Under the pieces are notes generated by a model. It did no database searches and was not told the origin of the DNA. It was given only the letters and a program-made list of their open reading frames with translations. Positions 1 through 8,195 of a stretch of DNA of 25,704 nt are shown here, piece after piece. Positions within the stretch are counted from its first letter, which is position 1. Each line of letters starts with the position of its first letter. The DNA comes from Aestuarierythrobacter sp037968495 (GTDB taxonomy: Bacteria > Pseudomonadota > Alphaproteobacteria > Sphingomonadales > Sphingomonadaceae), in assembly GCA_037968495.1 (NCBI GenBank), contig JBBKVP010000010.1:1-25704 (forward strand), given 5' to 3'. A program made the position numbers and the translations under genes.

Positions 1-462
1 CGTGTCGCGCGCCCGAATACGCGCAGTGCCACCGGGAAGTACTGCCATCTCATTGTCTTCATCATCGAGAAGTGCCTTGGCGAGCAAAGCGGTGCCCCAT
101 CCGCTACCATTCTGATCGATGTAGAAAGAACATGAATCCGCAGAGCCTGGGCCGGTTGAATCCTGCCAGCCCGCTTTTCCGTCACTGCAAGCATAGCTCT
201 CATTTACCGCATTACCGAACGTCGTCCGGCCGGTTATAGTCACATTGGTCGGAATACCTTTTGCGTTCGTTTTGATGGTTTCCGCAATCGTGGGACCCCT
301 GCCATTTTGCTTATAGTCAAATACAATATTCGACGTGTCGCCTTCGGTCTCAACTTCCAACGCACCCACATCATCACCACCGAAAAGAACCCGATACTCG
401 GAGGTTTGTGCTGATGCCGACGTTGAAAGAAGCGCGGCAACGGACATTATGATAAGCTTCAT
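1..462 (-). CDS. Secreted protein, N-terminal part (gene cut by window edge)
   Basis: An open frame starts at ATG 462-460 and runs off the left edge after 154 codons. It begins with a signal peptide (MKLIIMSVAALLSTSASA, likely cleaved before QTSEYRV). The mature part reads YRVLFGGDDVGALEVE, then NGRGPTIAETIKTNAKGIP and TITGRTTFGN, and ends in a segment with LPGGTARI. This resembles, from memory, the beta-rich N-terminal domain in front of the catalytic domain of secreted amidohydrolase-family proteins of sphingomonads. The catalytic part would lie outside the window, so the enzymatic assignment is a guess. Export to the periplasm or surface is well supported; function is not. Its promoter should lie in the gene-free stretch on its upstream side. 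Confidence 0.72.
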   Translation of the reverse strand, partial: MKLIIMSVAALLSTSASAQTSEYRVLFGGDDVGALEVETEGDTSNIVFDYKQNGRGPTIAETIKTNAKGIPTNVTITGRTTFGNAVNESYACSDGKAGWQDSTGPGSADSCSFYIDQNGSGWGTALLAKALLDDEDNEMAVLPGGTARIRARDT

Positions 463-829
463 GGAAGGCCCCCAGACTGTTTAGACCACCATAGGTTGAG
501 CCACCGTTTTCTCAAACAGAATGTAGTCTATAGCTCTACTTGACGAATATTGTCAGATCTCGCTTGTAGTCAACATTCACCTATTTTACCTATAAAGGCT
601 AACGACCGCTTCCCACCCACTAGCGGGCAATCCCGAACCGTTTTCCTACGTGCAATCACCGCGCTACTGTCGCGGCGGCTCTTTCACATCATCAGTCAGG
701 CGTATAGCTTTTTCCGCATAAGCAGGAAAACTGTCACCCTACTCTCACAGAGGGTAATGACATGATTATACTACAGAAATACTCGCACGACTTAGGGTGA
801 CAGGGTGTAACTTGTGTAACCCTAACGGC
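463..829. other. Gene-free stretch between maeB and the secreted-protein gene
   Basis: About 370 bases lie between two minus-strand genes. The only open frame of any length (plus strand, 71 codons from 550) has no family resemblance and no clear ribosome binding site, so I do not call it. I see no tRNA and no classical terminator with a T-run after maeB. A short GC palindrome (CCGCG at 659-663, CGCGG at 671-675) and the inverted repeat at 731-803 are the only structures noticed. The base composition is visibly more AT-rich than the flanking genes. It should hold the promoter of the secreted protein. Confidence 0.6.
731..803. repeat. 11-bp perfect inverted repeat with 51-bp spacer
   Basis: CTGTCACCCTA at 731-741 is matched by its reverse complement TAGGGTGACAG at 793-803. 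A direct repeat TGTAAC (806-811 and 815-820 region) follows immediately. The spacer is AT-rich and has no gene. The arms could be a protein-binding pair or remnants of mobile-element ends; no transposase frame is nearby. The identity of the arms is seen directly, the role is unknown. Confidence 0.55.
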
Positions 830-3097
830 TTAACTCACCACCCCGGCCGCAGCCAGAACCGCCAGTGTCAGAACGTCGGGCGCAATGGCAGTCATCGGAG
901 CGATCTGGACCGGTTTCTCCATGCCGATCAGCATCGGGCCGATTACGGCATTGCCCGCAAGCTCGCGTAGCAGCTTGGCCGACAAATTGGCCGATTGCAG
1001 GCCCGGCATTACCAGCACATTGGCCGGCGCCGACAGGCGGCTGAAGGGATAGCGTTCCATGACCGCAGGATTAAGCGCGGCGTCGGGCGCCATCTCGCCT
1101 TCATATTCGAAGGTCACGCTCTCGTCCTCGTCAAGGATGTGGACCGCATCGCGAATATTATCGAGCCATTTGCCCGACGGATTGCCGAAGGTCGAATAGC
1201 TGAGGAAGGCAACGCGCGGTTGATGGCCCAGGCGCTGGGCAACTGCCGCAGTTTCCTTGGCGATATGGGCGAGCTGCTTTGCATCAGGCCGTTCGTTGAT
1301 GGTCGTATCGGCGAGGAAGACGGTGTAATTCTTGCCGATCATCAGGTGGATGCCAAAGGGGATCGCGCCAGGTTTGTGATCGAGCACCAGCCCGACTTCG
1401 CGCGCGGTTTGACCGAAGGGTCGCGTCAAACCAGAAATCATCGCGTCACCGTGCCCCAATGCAACCAGCAGTGCAGCAAAGACGTTGCGCTCCTGATTAA
1501 CGGTTCGGCGGATATCGCGCTCGGTAAAGCCTTTACGTTGCAAACGTTTATAGAGATATTCGACCATTTCCGGAATAAAGGCGCAATCGGCGGAGTTCTG
1601 GATTTCGAAACTGTCCGGATCGTCCACCGACAACGCTTTCAGCTTCTCTTTCACCTTATGCGTGCGGCCAACCAGAACCGGTGTGCCGTAACCGAAATCA
1701 CGGAACTGGATCGCTGCGCGCAGGACGACATCTTCTTCGGCTTCCGCAAAGACCACCCGTTTGGGGTTCTTCTTGGCATCTTCGTAAACCTGCGTGAGGA
1801 CCGAAGTAGTAGGATTGAGCCGCGCCTTAAGCGAATGGGCATAGGCCGCAAAATCCTCGATCGGGCTTTGCGCAACGCCGCTATCCATCGCCGCCTTGGC
1901 AACGGCAGAAGAAACCCGCTCCATCAGGCGCGGATCAAACGGTGCGGGAATGATGTATTCGCGGCCAAACTGCTGGTTCTTGCCATAGGCTGCGGCGACC
2001 TCTTCTGGCACCGTTTCGCGGGCCAGTTCTGCAATCGCGCGGGCAGCAGCGATCTTCATTTCTTCATTGATGGTGGTGGCTCGCACATCCAGCGCGCCAC
2101 GGAAAATGAAGGGGAAACCGAGCACATTGTTGACCTGGTTCGGGAAGTCCGACCGGCCAGTGGCGATAATCGCATCAGGGCGCACCGCCTTGGCTTCGTC
2201 CGGCATGATTTCAGGCGTGGGATTGGCCATTGCAAAGATGATCGGTTGATCGGCCATTTTCACAACGTCGCTGGCCTTCAATGCGCCCGCCGCTGACAGG
2301 CCGAGGAAAATGTCGGCGCCGGTAAGAGCCTCTTCCAGCGAACGCGCGTCCGTATCGACAGCATGCGCGCTCTTCCACTGGTCGATTTTGCCCTCGCGGC
2401 CGCGGTAAATCGGGCCGGACCGGTCGCACATGATCACATTGCCGTGCGGCACGCCAAGCGCTTTGATCAATTCGGTGCAAGCGATCGCCGAAGCTCCCGC
2501 GCCGTTCACGACCATCTTTACGTCTTTGAGATCACGTCCCGTCAGCAGGCAAGCGTTGAGCAGACCCGCCGCTGCGATAATCGCGGTTCCGTGCTGGTCA
2601 TCATGCATGACCGGAATTTTCATCCGTTCGCGTAAGGCTTGCTCGATGATGAAACATTCAGGCGCGGCGATGTCTTCGAGGTTTATGCCGCCGAAGCTCG
2701 GTTCCATCAGCGCAACTGCCTCGATGAATTTGTCAGGGTCTTCAGTGTCGAGTTCGATGTCGATTGAATCCACATCGGCGAAACGTTTGAAGAGGACTGC
2801 CTTGCCCTCCATCACAGGCTTGGATGCCAGCGCGCCAAGATTCCCCATACCGAGGATTGCCGTACCATTGGAGATCACCGCAACCAAATTGGCTCGGCTG
2901 GTATAGATCGCGGCGTTGGCAGGATCGTCAGCAATCGCTTGAACCGGGGCAGCGACGCCGGGCGAATAAGCGAGGCTGAGGTCGCGCTGTGTGGCCATCG
3001 GCTTCGACGCTATAACCTCGATTTTACCGGGCCGGATCGTGCTGTGATAGAACAAAGCTTCGCGCTCGGTAAAACTCAGATCTTTATCGTCAGCCAC
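830..3097 (-). CDS. maeB: NADP-dependent malic enzyme, MaeB type with C-terminal phosphotransacetylase-like domain
   Basis: Oxidative decarboxylation of malate to pyruvate in the cytosol, giving NADPH at the TCA cycle/gluconeogenesis branch. The frame is open up to 3226, but I start at GTG 3097-3095, where the protein reads VADDKDLSFTEREALFYH. An AAGGA box sits 7 nt upstream there, and this leaves a 67-nt divergent gap to mutS. Length is then 755 residues, normal for the hybrid MaeB family. The N-terminal malic domain has YSPGVAAP and SNGTAILGMGNLG; the middle has GGINLEDIAAPECF and DDQHGTAII, then the nucleotide-binding loop NGAGASAIA. The last ~320 residues are the PTA-like domain, which in this family is usually regulatory and responds to acetyl-CoA rather than being an active phosphotransacetylase. 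Confidence 0.95.
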   Translation of the reverse strand: MADDKDLSFTEREALFYHSTIRPGKIEVIASKPMATQRDLSLAYSPGVAAPVQAIADDPANAAIYTSRANLVAVISNGTAILGMGNLGALASKPVMEGKAVLFKRFADVDSIDIELDTEDPDKFIEAVALMEPSFGGINLEDIAAPECFIIEQALRERMKIPVMHDDQHGTAIIAAAGLLNACLLTGRDLKDVKMVVNGAGASAIACTELIKALGVPHGNVIMCDRSGPIYRGREGKIDQWKSAHAVDTDARSLEEALTGADIFLGLSAAGALKASDVVKMADQPIIFAMANPTPEIMPDEAKAVRPDAIIATGRSDFPNQVNNVLGFPFIFRGALDVRATTINEEMKIAAARAIAELARETVPEEVAAAYGKNQQFGREYIIPAPFDPRLMERVSSAVAKAAMDSGVAQSPIEDFAAYAHSLKARLNPTTSVLTQVYEDAKKNPKRVVFAEAEEDVVLRAAIQFRDFGYGTPVLVGRTHKVKEKLKALSVDDPDSFEIQNSADCAFIPEMVEYLYKRLQRKGFTERDIRRTVNQERNVFAALLVALGHGDAMISGLTRPFGQTAREVGLVLDHKPGAIPFGIHLMIGKNYTVFLADTTINERPDAKQLAHIAKETAAVAQRLGHQPRVAFLSYSTFGNPSGKWLDNIRDAVHILDEDESVTFEYEGEMAPDAALNPAVMERYPFSRLSAPANVLVMPGLQSANLSAKLLRELAGNAVIGPMLIGMEKPVQIAPMTAIAPDVLTLAVLAAAGVVS

Positions 3098-3164
3098 ACA
3101 CAATCCTTTTCGTTCGGCTGACCTTACAGGGCCAGACCCTGCGGCGATAGGGGAAAGCGTATGC

Positions 3165-5816
3165 ATGCGGCTTCCCGAATCGGCGCAAGGGCCGCTAACG
3201 CCGCAGAATATGGCCGGCAAGACCACACCAATGATGGAACAATATCACGCACTGAAGAGCGAAGCCGGTGATTGCCTGCTGTTCTACCGGATGGGTGATT
3301 TCTTCGAATTGTTCTTTGACGACGCGAAGGTCGCCGCCGGCATTCTCGACATCGCCCTGACAGCGCGCGGCAAAGACAGCGGTGATCCCGTGCCGATGTG
3401 CGGCGTTCCGGTGCATGCAGCGGAAGGATATCTCGCGCGTCTTATAAAAGCGGGTTGCCGCGTCGCGATTGCCGAACAGGTGGAAACGCCAGAGGAAGCC
3501 AAAAAGCGCGGCGGGTACAAGGCCTTGGTCGCACGAGATATCGTTCGGTTTGTGACTGCTGGCACGTTAACCGAAGAATCGTTGTTGGAACCGCGCCGGG
3601 CCAATATGCTCGCGGCGATTTGCGACGTTCGCGGTACTGTCGGCATTGCTGCTTGCGATATCTCTACCGGCCGCGTGGAGTTGGAAGAATGCGAGCCGGA
3701 TGCGCTTGGCGCCGCGCTGGCTAGGTTAAGCGCAAGCGAAATTGTTGCACCGGAGGGTTGGAAAGAGGCTCCCGAAAATTCCATCGAACGACCTGCCCAT
3801 GATTTTGGCAGCGACGACGGCGAGAGCCGCCTGAAAAAACTGCACGGCGTTTCCACGCTCGATGGCTTCGGCACATTCTCTAGGCCAATGCTGGCAGCCG
3901 CTAGCGGATTAATCGCCTATCTAGACCACGCTGGGCGCGGGACACTGCCGTTCTTGTTACCGCCCGTTGCCAGATCAGGCGCGGCGCATATGGCGATGGA
4001 CGAGGCGACCCGCTCCAGCCTAGAAATTTTGAGCGCGCAAACGGGTGGCCGTGCAGGGAGTCTGGTCGCCGCCGTAGACCGCTGCGTAACCGGAGCGGGT
4101 GCGCGGCAATTGTCGGACGATCTGTCCGCTCCATTGACCGATGCAGCAGCGATCCGCGAAAGGCTGGAGTTAGTTCGCTGGCTGCACACTGACCCGTTGA
4201 TCCGCGCCGACTTGCGCGAGGTGTTACGCGCCTTGCCCGATATCGGAAGAGCTCTTGGACGGGTTGTCGCTGGAAGGGGAGGTCCGCGCGATTTGGGACA
4301 GGTCCGCGACGGTCTGAACGAAGCGCGGCGCATTCGCGATTTTCTTGAAGGTAAGCCCGATGTACCGGCATTGTTGGCGCAACTACTACCGGCGATGGGC
4401 GGACACGGTGCACTTACCGACTTACTTTCACGCGCATTGGTGCCCGCGCCCCCGACCGAACGCGCTAAGGGCGGGTTTATTGCCGAGGGCTATGACGCCG
4501 CGCTCGACGAGTTGCGTCAGGTATCCGGCAATGCGCGCCGCGCCATTGCCGCAATGGAAGCGCGCTACCGGGATGAAACAGGCATCGCGGCGCTAAAGAT
4601 CAAACATAACGGTGTGCTGGGCTACTTCATTGAAGTACCAGCCAAACATGCAGACGCGCTGATGGCCCCCGATAGCGGCTTCACCCACCGCCAGACTATG
4701 GCAGGCGCGGTGCGCTTCAACTCGGTTGCTCTGCATGAAGAGGCCTCGAGGATCACCGAAGCTGGCGGTCAGGCCTTGGGTGCCGAGGAGTCGCATTTCG
4801 AAGAGCTGACCGGCGAGGTTGTAAAGGCACGCGAAGCCATCGCCCGAACTGCCGATGCTCTCGCCCGGATTGATGTATCCGCAGGACAAGCGGAACGTGC
4901 AGCCGAAGGTAATTGGTGCGCTCCCGAAGTCGTCGAAGACAATTGTCTCGAGATCAAAGGGGGCCGTCATCCAGTCGTCGAAGCGGCACTTGCTAGCGGT
5001 AGCGAACGCTTTGTCGCCAATGATTGCAGGCTTTCAACTGTCGATCGCTTGTGGCTCATCGGCGGGCCAAACATGGGCGGTAAATCGACATTCCTTCGCC
5101 AGAACGCATTGATTGTTTTGCTGGCACAGGCCGGTGGCTATGTTCCCGCCACCTCCGCAAAAATCGGAATGGTGGACCGGCTGTTCAGCCGTGTCGGCGC
5201 ATCGGATAATCTTGCGAAAGGGCGTTCGACGTTCATGGTCGAGATGGTCGAAACCGCTGCCATCTTGTCGCAGGCCACAGAACGCAGCTTCGTAATTCTC
5301 GACGAAGTGGGACGCGGCACATCGACTTATGATGGCCTTGCACTGGCTTGGGCTGTGGTCGAGGCAGTGCATGAAACCAATCGCTGCCGCTGCTTGTTTG
5401 CAACGCATTATCACGAACTGTCGCGGCTCGCCGAAAGCTGCGACGCGCTATCTCTCCACCATGTCCGCGCACGCGAATGGAAGGGCGATCTGGTCTTGCT
5501 GCACGAGCTTTCAGAGGGGCCTGCCGACCGCAGTTACGGACTCGCAGTCGCCAAGCTGGCCGGCGTTCCCGCGCAAGTGGTTTCGCGGGCCCAGTCGGTG
5601 TTGAACCGGCTTGAACAAGGCCGCGCCGAAACTGGAGGCTTGGCTGCGGGCCTTGGCGACTTGCCGCTCTTCGCCGCCGCCGCCGAATTGGGCCAAGAGC
5701 AGATCGATTCGCTACGTGAGCGGTTGCAAGGGCTCGACATTGATGCACTCGCACCGCGTGAGGCATTGGAATTGCTGTATGAATTGAAACAGGATGCACT
5801 GAAAACCGATCTTTAA
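3165..5816 (+). CDS. mutS: DNA mismatch repair ATPase MutS
   Basis: Recognises mismatches and small loops as a dimer and starts methyl-independent repair with MutL. The 883-residue protein has the usual order: mismatch-reading domain I with YRMGDFFELF (the Phe-X-Glu wedge), connector, levers and clamp, then the ABC-type ATPase. Walker A is GGPNMGGKST at 633-642, followed by the signature LAKGRSTFMVEM, Walker B FVILDEVGRGTST and H-loop ATHYHEL. The C-terminal tail contains DLPLF at 832-836, which resembles a sliding-clamp-binding peptide. The start at ATG 3165 has GGGGAAAG upstream; ATG 3210 (MAGKTTPMMEQY) is a shorter alternative. It is divergent from maeB. In many alphaproteobacteria mutS is followed by glnD; here it is not. 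Confidence 0.97.
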   Translation: MRLPESAQGPLTPQNMAGKTTPMMEQYHALKSEAGDCLLFYRMGDFFELFFDDAKVAAGILDIALTARGKDSGDPVPMCGVPVHAAEGYLARLIKAGCRVAIAEQVETPEEAKKRGGYKALVARDIVRFVTAGTLTEESLLEPRRANMLAAICDVRGTVGIAACDISTGRVELEECEPDALGAALARLSASEIVAPEGWKEAPENSIERPAHDFGSDDGESRLKKLHGVSTLDGFGTFSRPMLAAASGLIAYLDHAGRGTLPFLLPPVARSGAAHMAMDEATRSSLEILSAQTGGRAGSLVAAVDRCVTGAGARQLSDDLSAPLTDAAAIRERLELVRWLHTDPLIRADLREVLRALPDIGRALGRVVAGRGGPRDLGQVRDGLNEARRIRDFLEGKPDVPALLAQLLPAMGGHGALTDLLSRALVPAPPTERAKGGFIAEGYDAALDELRQVSGNARRAIAAMEARYRDETGIAALKIKHNGVLGYFIEVPAKHADALMAPDSGFTHRQTMAGAVRFNSVALHEEASRITEAGGQALGAEESHFEELTGEVVKAREAIARTADALARIDVSAGQAERAAEGNWCAPEVVEDNCLEIKGGRHPVVEAALASGSERFVANDCRLSTVDRLWLIGGPNMGGKSTFLRQNALIVLLAQAGGYVPATSAKIGMVDRLFSRVGASDNLAKGRSTFMVEMVETAAILSQATERSFVILDEVGRGTSTYDGLALAWAVVEAVHETNRCRCLFATHYHELSRLAESCDALSLHHVRAREWKGDLVLLHELSEGPADRSYGLAVAKLAGVPAQVVSRAQSVLNRLEQGRAETGGLAAGLGDLPLFAAAAELGQEQIDSLRERLQGLDIDALAPREALELLYELKQDALKTDL

Positions 5817-5840
5817 CCCTGTTCGGCTATCTTCGTTCAT

Positions 5841-6197
5841 ATGAGCAACGCATTTAATCCGATAAATGTCATCCTGTCATTGGGCGCCCTTGCTACTATT
5901 GTCGGCGTGATCACCATTGTAACGGGCGATGATAACGCAACAGAAGTCGTTGCAGTAGCGCCCGAAACAGCCGCACCGGTAGAGGCACCTAAGGATCAGA
6001 CTGACGCAGGGGTTTGGGGCGGAGACGAGGTAGAAGAGGGCGGTTCAGATCCTAATGACCCCTCCAATGACGAAGGCGGTTGGGGTGATGATGGTGACCG
6101 CCCTTTGTTCGTACCACCCGAAGATGATGATGGCGGCTCGCGCGCGGATTCTGTCATGCCGGCCGAGACGGCTAAAGATGCTGGCGAAATCATGTAG
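5841..6197 (+). CDS. Small membrane-anchored acidic protein, function unknown
   Basis: I do not recognise a family. The 118-residue product has one N-terminal hydrophobic segment (about residues 9-28, INVILSLGALATIVGVITIV) and then a long hydrophilic tail. The tail is rich in Asp, Glu, Gly and Pro, with runs such as WGGDEVEEGG, GGWGDDGD and PPEDDDGG. It is probably anchored in the inner membrane with a disordered, strongly acidic tail. It starts 24 nt after the mutS stop on the same strand, without a convincing ribosome binding site, so it may be co-transcribed with mutS. That it is a real gene is likely but rests only on position, codon pattern and the membrane segment. Confidence 0.6.
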   Translation: MSNAFNPINVILSLGALATIVGVITIVTGDDNATEVVAVAPETAAPVEAPKDQTDAGVWGGDEVEEGGSDPNDPSNDEGGWGDDGDRPLFVPPEDDDGGSRADSVMPAETAKDAGEIM

Positions 6198-6256
6198 CGT
6201 GTTGAAGCTGACTGAGAGGCTATCGCTAGGCCGGTGATGAGGTTATCCTTTGCCGA

Positions 6257-6667
6257 ATGACAGATTCACCAAGCTCCAACGAACTCGCTGAAAAGCGAAC
6301 CGATTTTGCTGAAGATCGAACCGACTGGGCGGAAGACCGCACGGTTCAGGCGACCGAGCGTACTTATGCCGGTTGGCTCCGCACCGCATTTGCCGCGATC
6401 GGTATAGGGTTGGGGTTTCGCGCTGTATTCGGCGAATTTGATCCGCCTTGGCTCGCCAAAGGAATAGCGACCGTGTTCATCATTATTGGTGGGATCGTTT
6501 CATGGTCCGCGCAGCGCAATGCCTGCAAAACCATGGCGCGGCTCCACACCCATGATATAAAGGCGCCCCGAACGCTTCATATGCGTTGGCTCAGCTACAT
6601 CGTGAGTGGTGGCGCTGCTTTGCTGGTCGCTGCCCTATGGTTGCTGAGGAAAAGCGTGATCGCTTAA
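6257..6667 (+). CDS. DUF202 (YidH-like) small membrane protein with N-terminal heptad repeat
   Basis: The 136-residue protein has the DUF202 hallmark ERTYAGWLRTAFAAIGIGLG (compare the family pattern ERT-x-LAW-x-RT). Three predicted membrane segments follow: about residues 41-58, 70-87 and 112-130. The role of this inner-membrane family is not established. Before it lies a hydrophilic stretch of four seven-residue units, EKRTDFA / EDRTDWA / EDRTVQA / TERTYAG, the last running into the domain. It is 59 nt downstream of the acidic protein gene and ends 1 nt from the stop of the convergent dehydrogenase gene, so there is no room for a terminator between them. Confidence 0.82.
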   Translation: MTDSPSSNELAEKRTDFAEDRTDWAEDRTVQATERTYAGWLRTAFAAIGIGLGFRAVFGEFDPPWLAKGIATVFIIIGGIVSWSAQRNACKTMARLHTHDIKAPRTLHMRWLSYIVSGGAALLVAALWLLRKSVIA

Positions 6668-6668
6668 C

Positions 6669-7538
6669 TTACCGCGTCGGCACCGGTGCATCGCCTGTAT
6701 AATCGTAAAACCCGCGGCCAGTTTTGCGGCCGAGCCAGCCGGCCTCGACATATTTCACGAGCAACGGCGCCGGACGATACTTACTGTCGCCAGTAGTATT
6801 ATACAGCACCATGACGATGTCGAGGCATGTATCAAGACCCACAAAATCAGCGAGTTCCAACGGGCCCATCGGATGGTTGAGCCCGATCCGGCAGCCTTTA
6901 TCGATATCTTCGATACTCGCAGTGCCCTGCCCTAACACGAACACCGCTTCGTTGATCATCGGCAGCAGAATGCGATTTACGACGAAGCCCGGTTCATCCT
7001 GAACCTCGACGACCTGTTTGTTGAGCAGTCCTGCAAACGCGCGCATCCGCTCCGTTGTTTCAGGTGCAGTCGCGAGGCCGGGAATAACTTCGATCAAACC
7101 CATGATCGGGACCGGATTAAAAAAGTGCAGGCCTATAAAGCGCGCCGGGTCAGGCGAATGGTTCGCCATCCGCGTAATCGGGATCGAGCTGGTATTGCTC
7201 GCCAGAATAGCGTTTGGCCCGAGAATCTTGCCAGCTTCGGCGAAGATTGCCTGCTTAATCGGTTCTTTTTCAGTCGCCGCTTCGATGATCAGTTCAGCAT
7301 CTGCCATAGGGGCATAATCCGCTACAGGCGTGATCCGGCCAAGTATCGCGGCAGCGTCGGACGGGTCGATTTTGCCCTTGCCAACCAACCGATCGAGAGC
7401 TTTCTCGATACCAGCCTTGGATTTTTCCGCGATCGCGAGGTCTACGTCCGCCAGCATTACCTGCATTCCGGCCTGTGCCACGCTTTGCGCAATGCCCGCG
7501 CCCATTTGGCCCGCACCGATAATTCCGACGTTGTTCAT
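6669..7538 (-). CDS. hbd: 3-hydroxybutyryl-CoA dehydrogenase (3-hydroxyacyl-CoA dehydrogenase family)
   Basis: Oxidises (S)-3-hydroxyacyl-CoA, typically 3-hydroxybutyryl-CoA, to the 3-oxo form with NAD(P). The frame extends further upstream, but I start at ATG 7538-7536 (MNNVGIIGAGQMGAG), because GAGG lies just before it and the Rossmann fold must begin there. That gives 289 residues, the usual length. The dinucleotide loop is GIIGAGQMGAG, followed by NTSSIPIT and the catalytic-His region FIGLHFFNPVPIMGLIEVI. QDEPGFVVNRIL opens the helical C-terminal dimerisation domain. It is the last gene of a minus-strand group after the cobalamin adenosyltransferase. The substrate chain length is inferred from family size, not seen. 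Confidence 0.92.
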   Translation of the reverse strand: MNNVGIIGAGQMGAGIAQSVAQAGMQVMLADVDLAIAEKSKAGIEKALDRLVGKGKIDPSDAAAILGRITPVADYAPMADAELIIEAATEKEPIKQAIFAEAGKILGPNAILASNTSSIPITRMANHSPDPARFIGLHFFNPVPIMGLIEVIPGLATAPETTERMRAFAGLLNKQVVEVQDEPGFVVNRILLPMINEAVFVLGQGTASIEDIDKGCRIGLNHPMGPLELADFVGLDTCLDIVMVLYNTTGDSKYRPAPLLVKYVEAGWLGRKTGRGFYDYTGDAPVPTR

Positions 7539-7572
7539 TAAATGCCCTCTTCGCAGCTGCAGCATAGCCTCT

Positions 7573-7604
7573 AGCCGCTGCAATCTGCGATTGCCAGAGC
7601 GGCT
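7573..7604 (-). other. Long hairpin between adenosyltransferase stop and dehydrogenase start
   Basis: On the plus strand AGCCGCT (7573-7579) plus GCAATC (7580-7585) pair with GATTGC (7589-7594) and AGCGGCT (7598-7604). The loop is 3 nt (TGC) and a 3-nt CAG bulge lies on one side, giving a 13-bp stem. It begins on the last base of the adenosyltransferase stop codon and lies about 35 nt before the dehydrogenase start. No T-run follows in the direction of transcription, so it is not a classical terminator. Modulating mRNA decay or expression between the two cistrons is a possible role. Confidence 0.65.
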
Positions 7605-8179
7605 TATCTATTGGCGCCCGGCGTCCATTTGACATCTTTGCGTCCGTTATCGTTAAGGACGCGGGCAAGGACGAACAGATAGTCAGAGAGCCGGTTGATA
7701 TAGGCATATCCCACTGGATTAACCGGTTCTTCTTCAGCCAGCGCCGCCATCGCGCGTTCTGCGCGGCGAACCGATGCCCTAGCAATGTGGACCCGTGCTG
7801 CCTCTTCGCCTCCACCGGGCAGCACAAAACTGGTGAGTGGATCAAGATCTTCGTTGAATGCGTCCATTGCGCGCTCGAGCCAATCGACCTGCGATTGAAC
7901 TACCCGAAGCACCATTTCTGATGGCGCAAAATCATCGCCTTCGGCGGCGGGGGTCGCCAGATCAGCCCCCAGATCGAACAGATCGTTCTGGACCCGCATC
8001 AACCCGCCTTGGTGAATACCGCCAACTGATACGGCGGCAAAACCAACAGCGCTGTTGGCTTCATCGACCGCGCCAATCGCCTCGATACGGGCGGCATGTT
8101 TTTCGCAGCGCGAACCATCGACCAGGCCGGTCGTGCCATCGTCGCCAGTGCGGGTGTAAATCTTGTTGAGTTTGACCAT
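7604..8179 (-). CDS. pduO: Cob(I)alamin adenosyltransferase, PduO type
   Basis: Transfers the adenosyl group of ATP to reduced cobalamin to make adenosylcobalamin, the cofactor of methylmalonyl-CoA mutase and similar enzymes. The 191-residue protein begins with the PduO signature MVKLNKIYTRTGDDGTTGL. It carries AIGAVDEANSAVGF, and later RRAERAMAAL and YINRLSDYLFVLAR, the conserved C-terminal helix region. Length matches stand-alone PduO/MMAB enzymes. It lies 16 nt after the HIG1-like gene and 65 nt before the dehydrogenase gene on the same strand. I see no cobalamin riboswitch upstream of this group. The pairing with an acyl-CoA dehydrogenase fits short-chain acyl-CoA metabolism. Confidence 0.93.
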   Translation of the reverse strand: MVKLNKIYTRTGDDGTTGLVDGSRCEKHAARIEAIGAVDEANSAVGFAAVSVGGIHQGGLMRVQNDLFDLGADLATPAAEGDDFAPSEMVLRVVQSQVDWLERAMDAFNEDLDPLTSFVLPGGGEEAARVHIARASVRRAERAMAALAEEEPVNPVGYAYINRLSDYLFVLARVLNDNGRKDVKWTPGANR

Positions 8180-8195
8180 GCTGCCCGCCGCGACT

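Noticed and set aside
659..675. CCGCG/CGCGG hairpin as a maeB terminator
   Set aside because: Stem of only 5 bp, far from the maeB stop, and no T-run in the direction of transcription.
550..765. 71-codon plus-strand open frame in the gap before maeB
   Set aside because: No ribosome binding site, no recognisable motif, and it ends beside the inverted repeat; a chance frame is more likely.
995..2296. 433-codon plus-strand open frame opposite maeB
   Set aside because: It lies wholly antisense to the highly conserved malic enzyme, reads as low-complexity Arg/His/Gly-rich sequence with no family motif, and is explained by the GC-rich codon use of the real gene.
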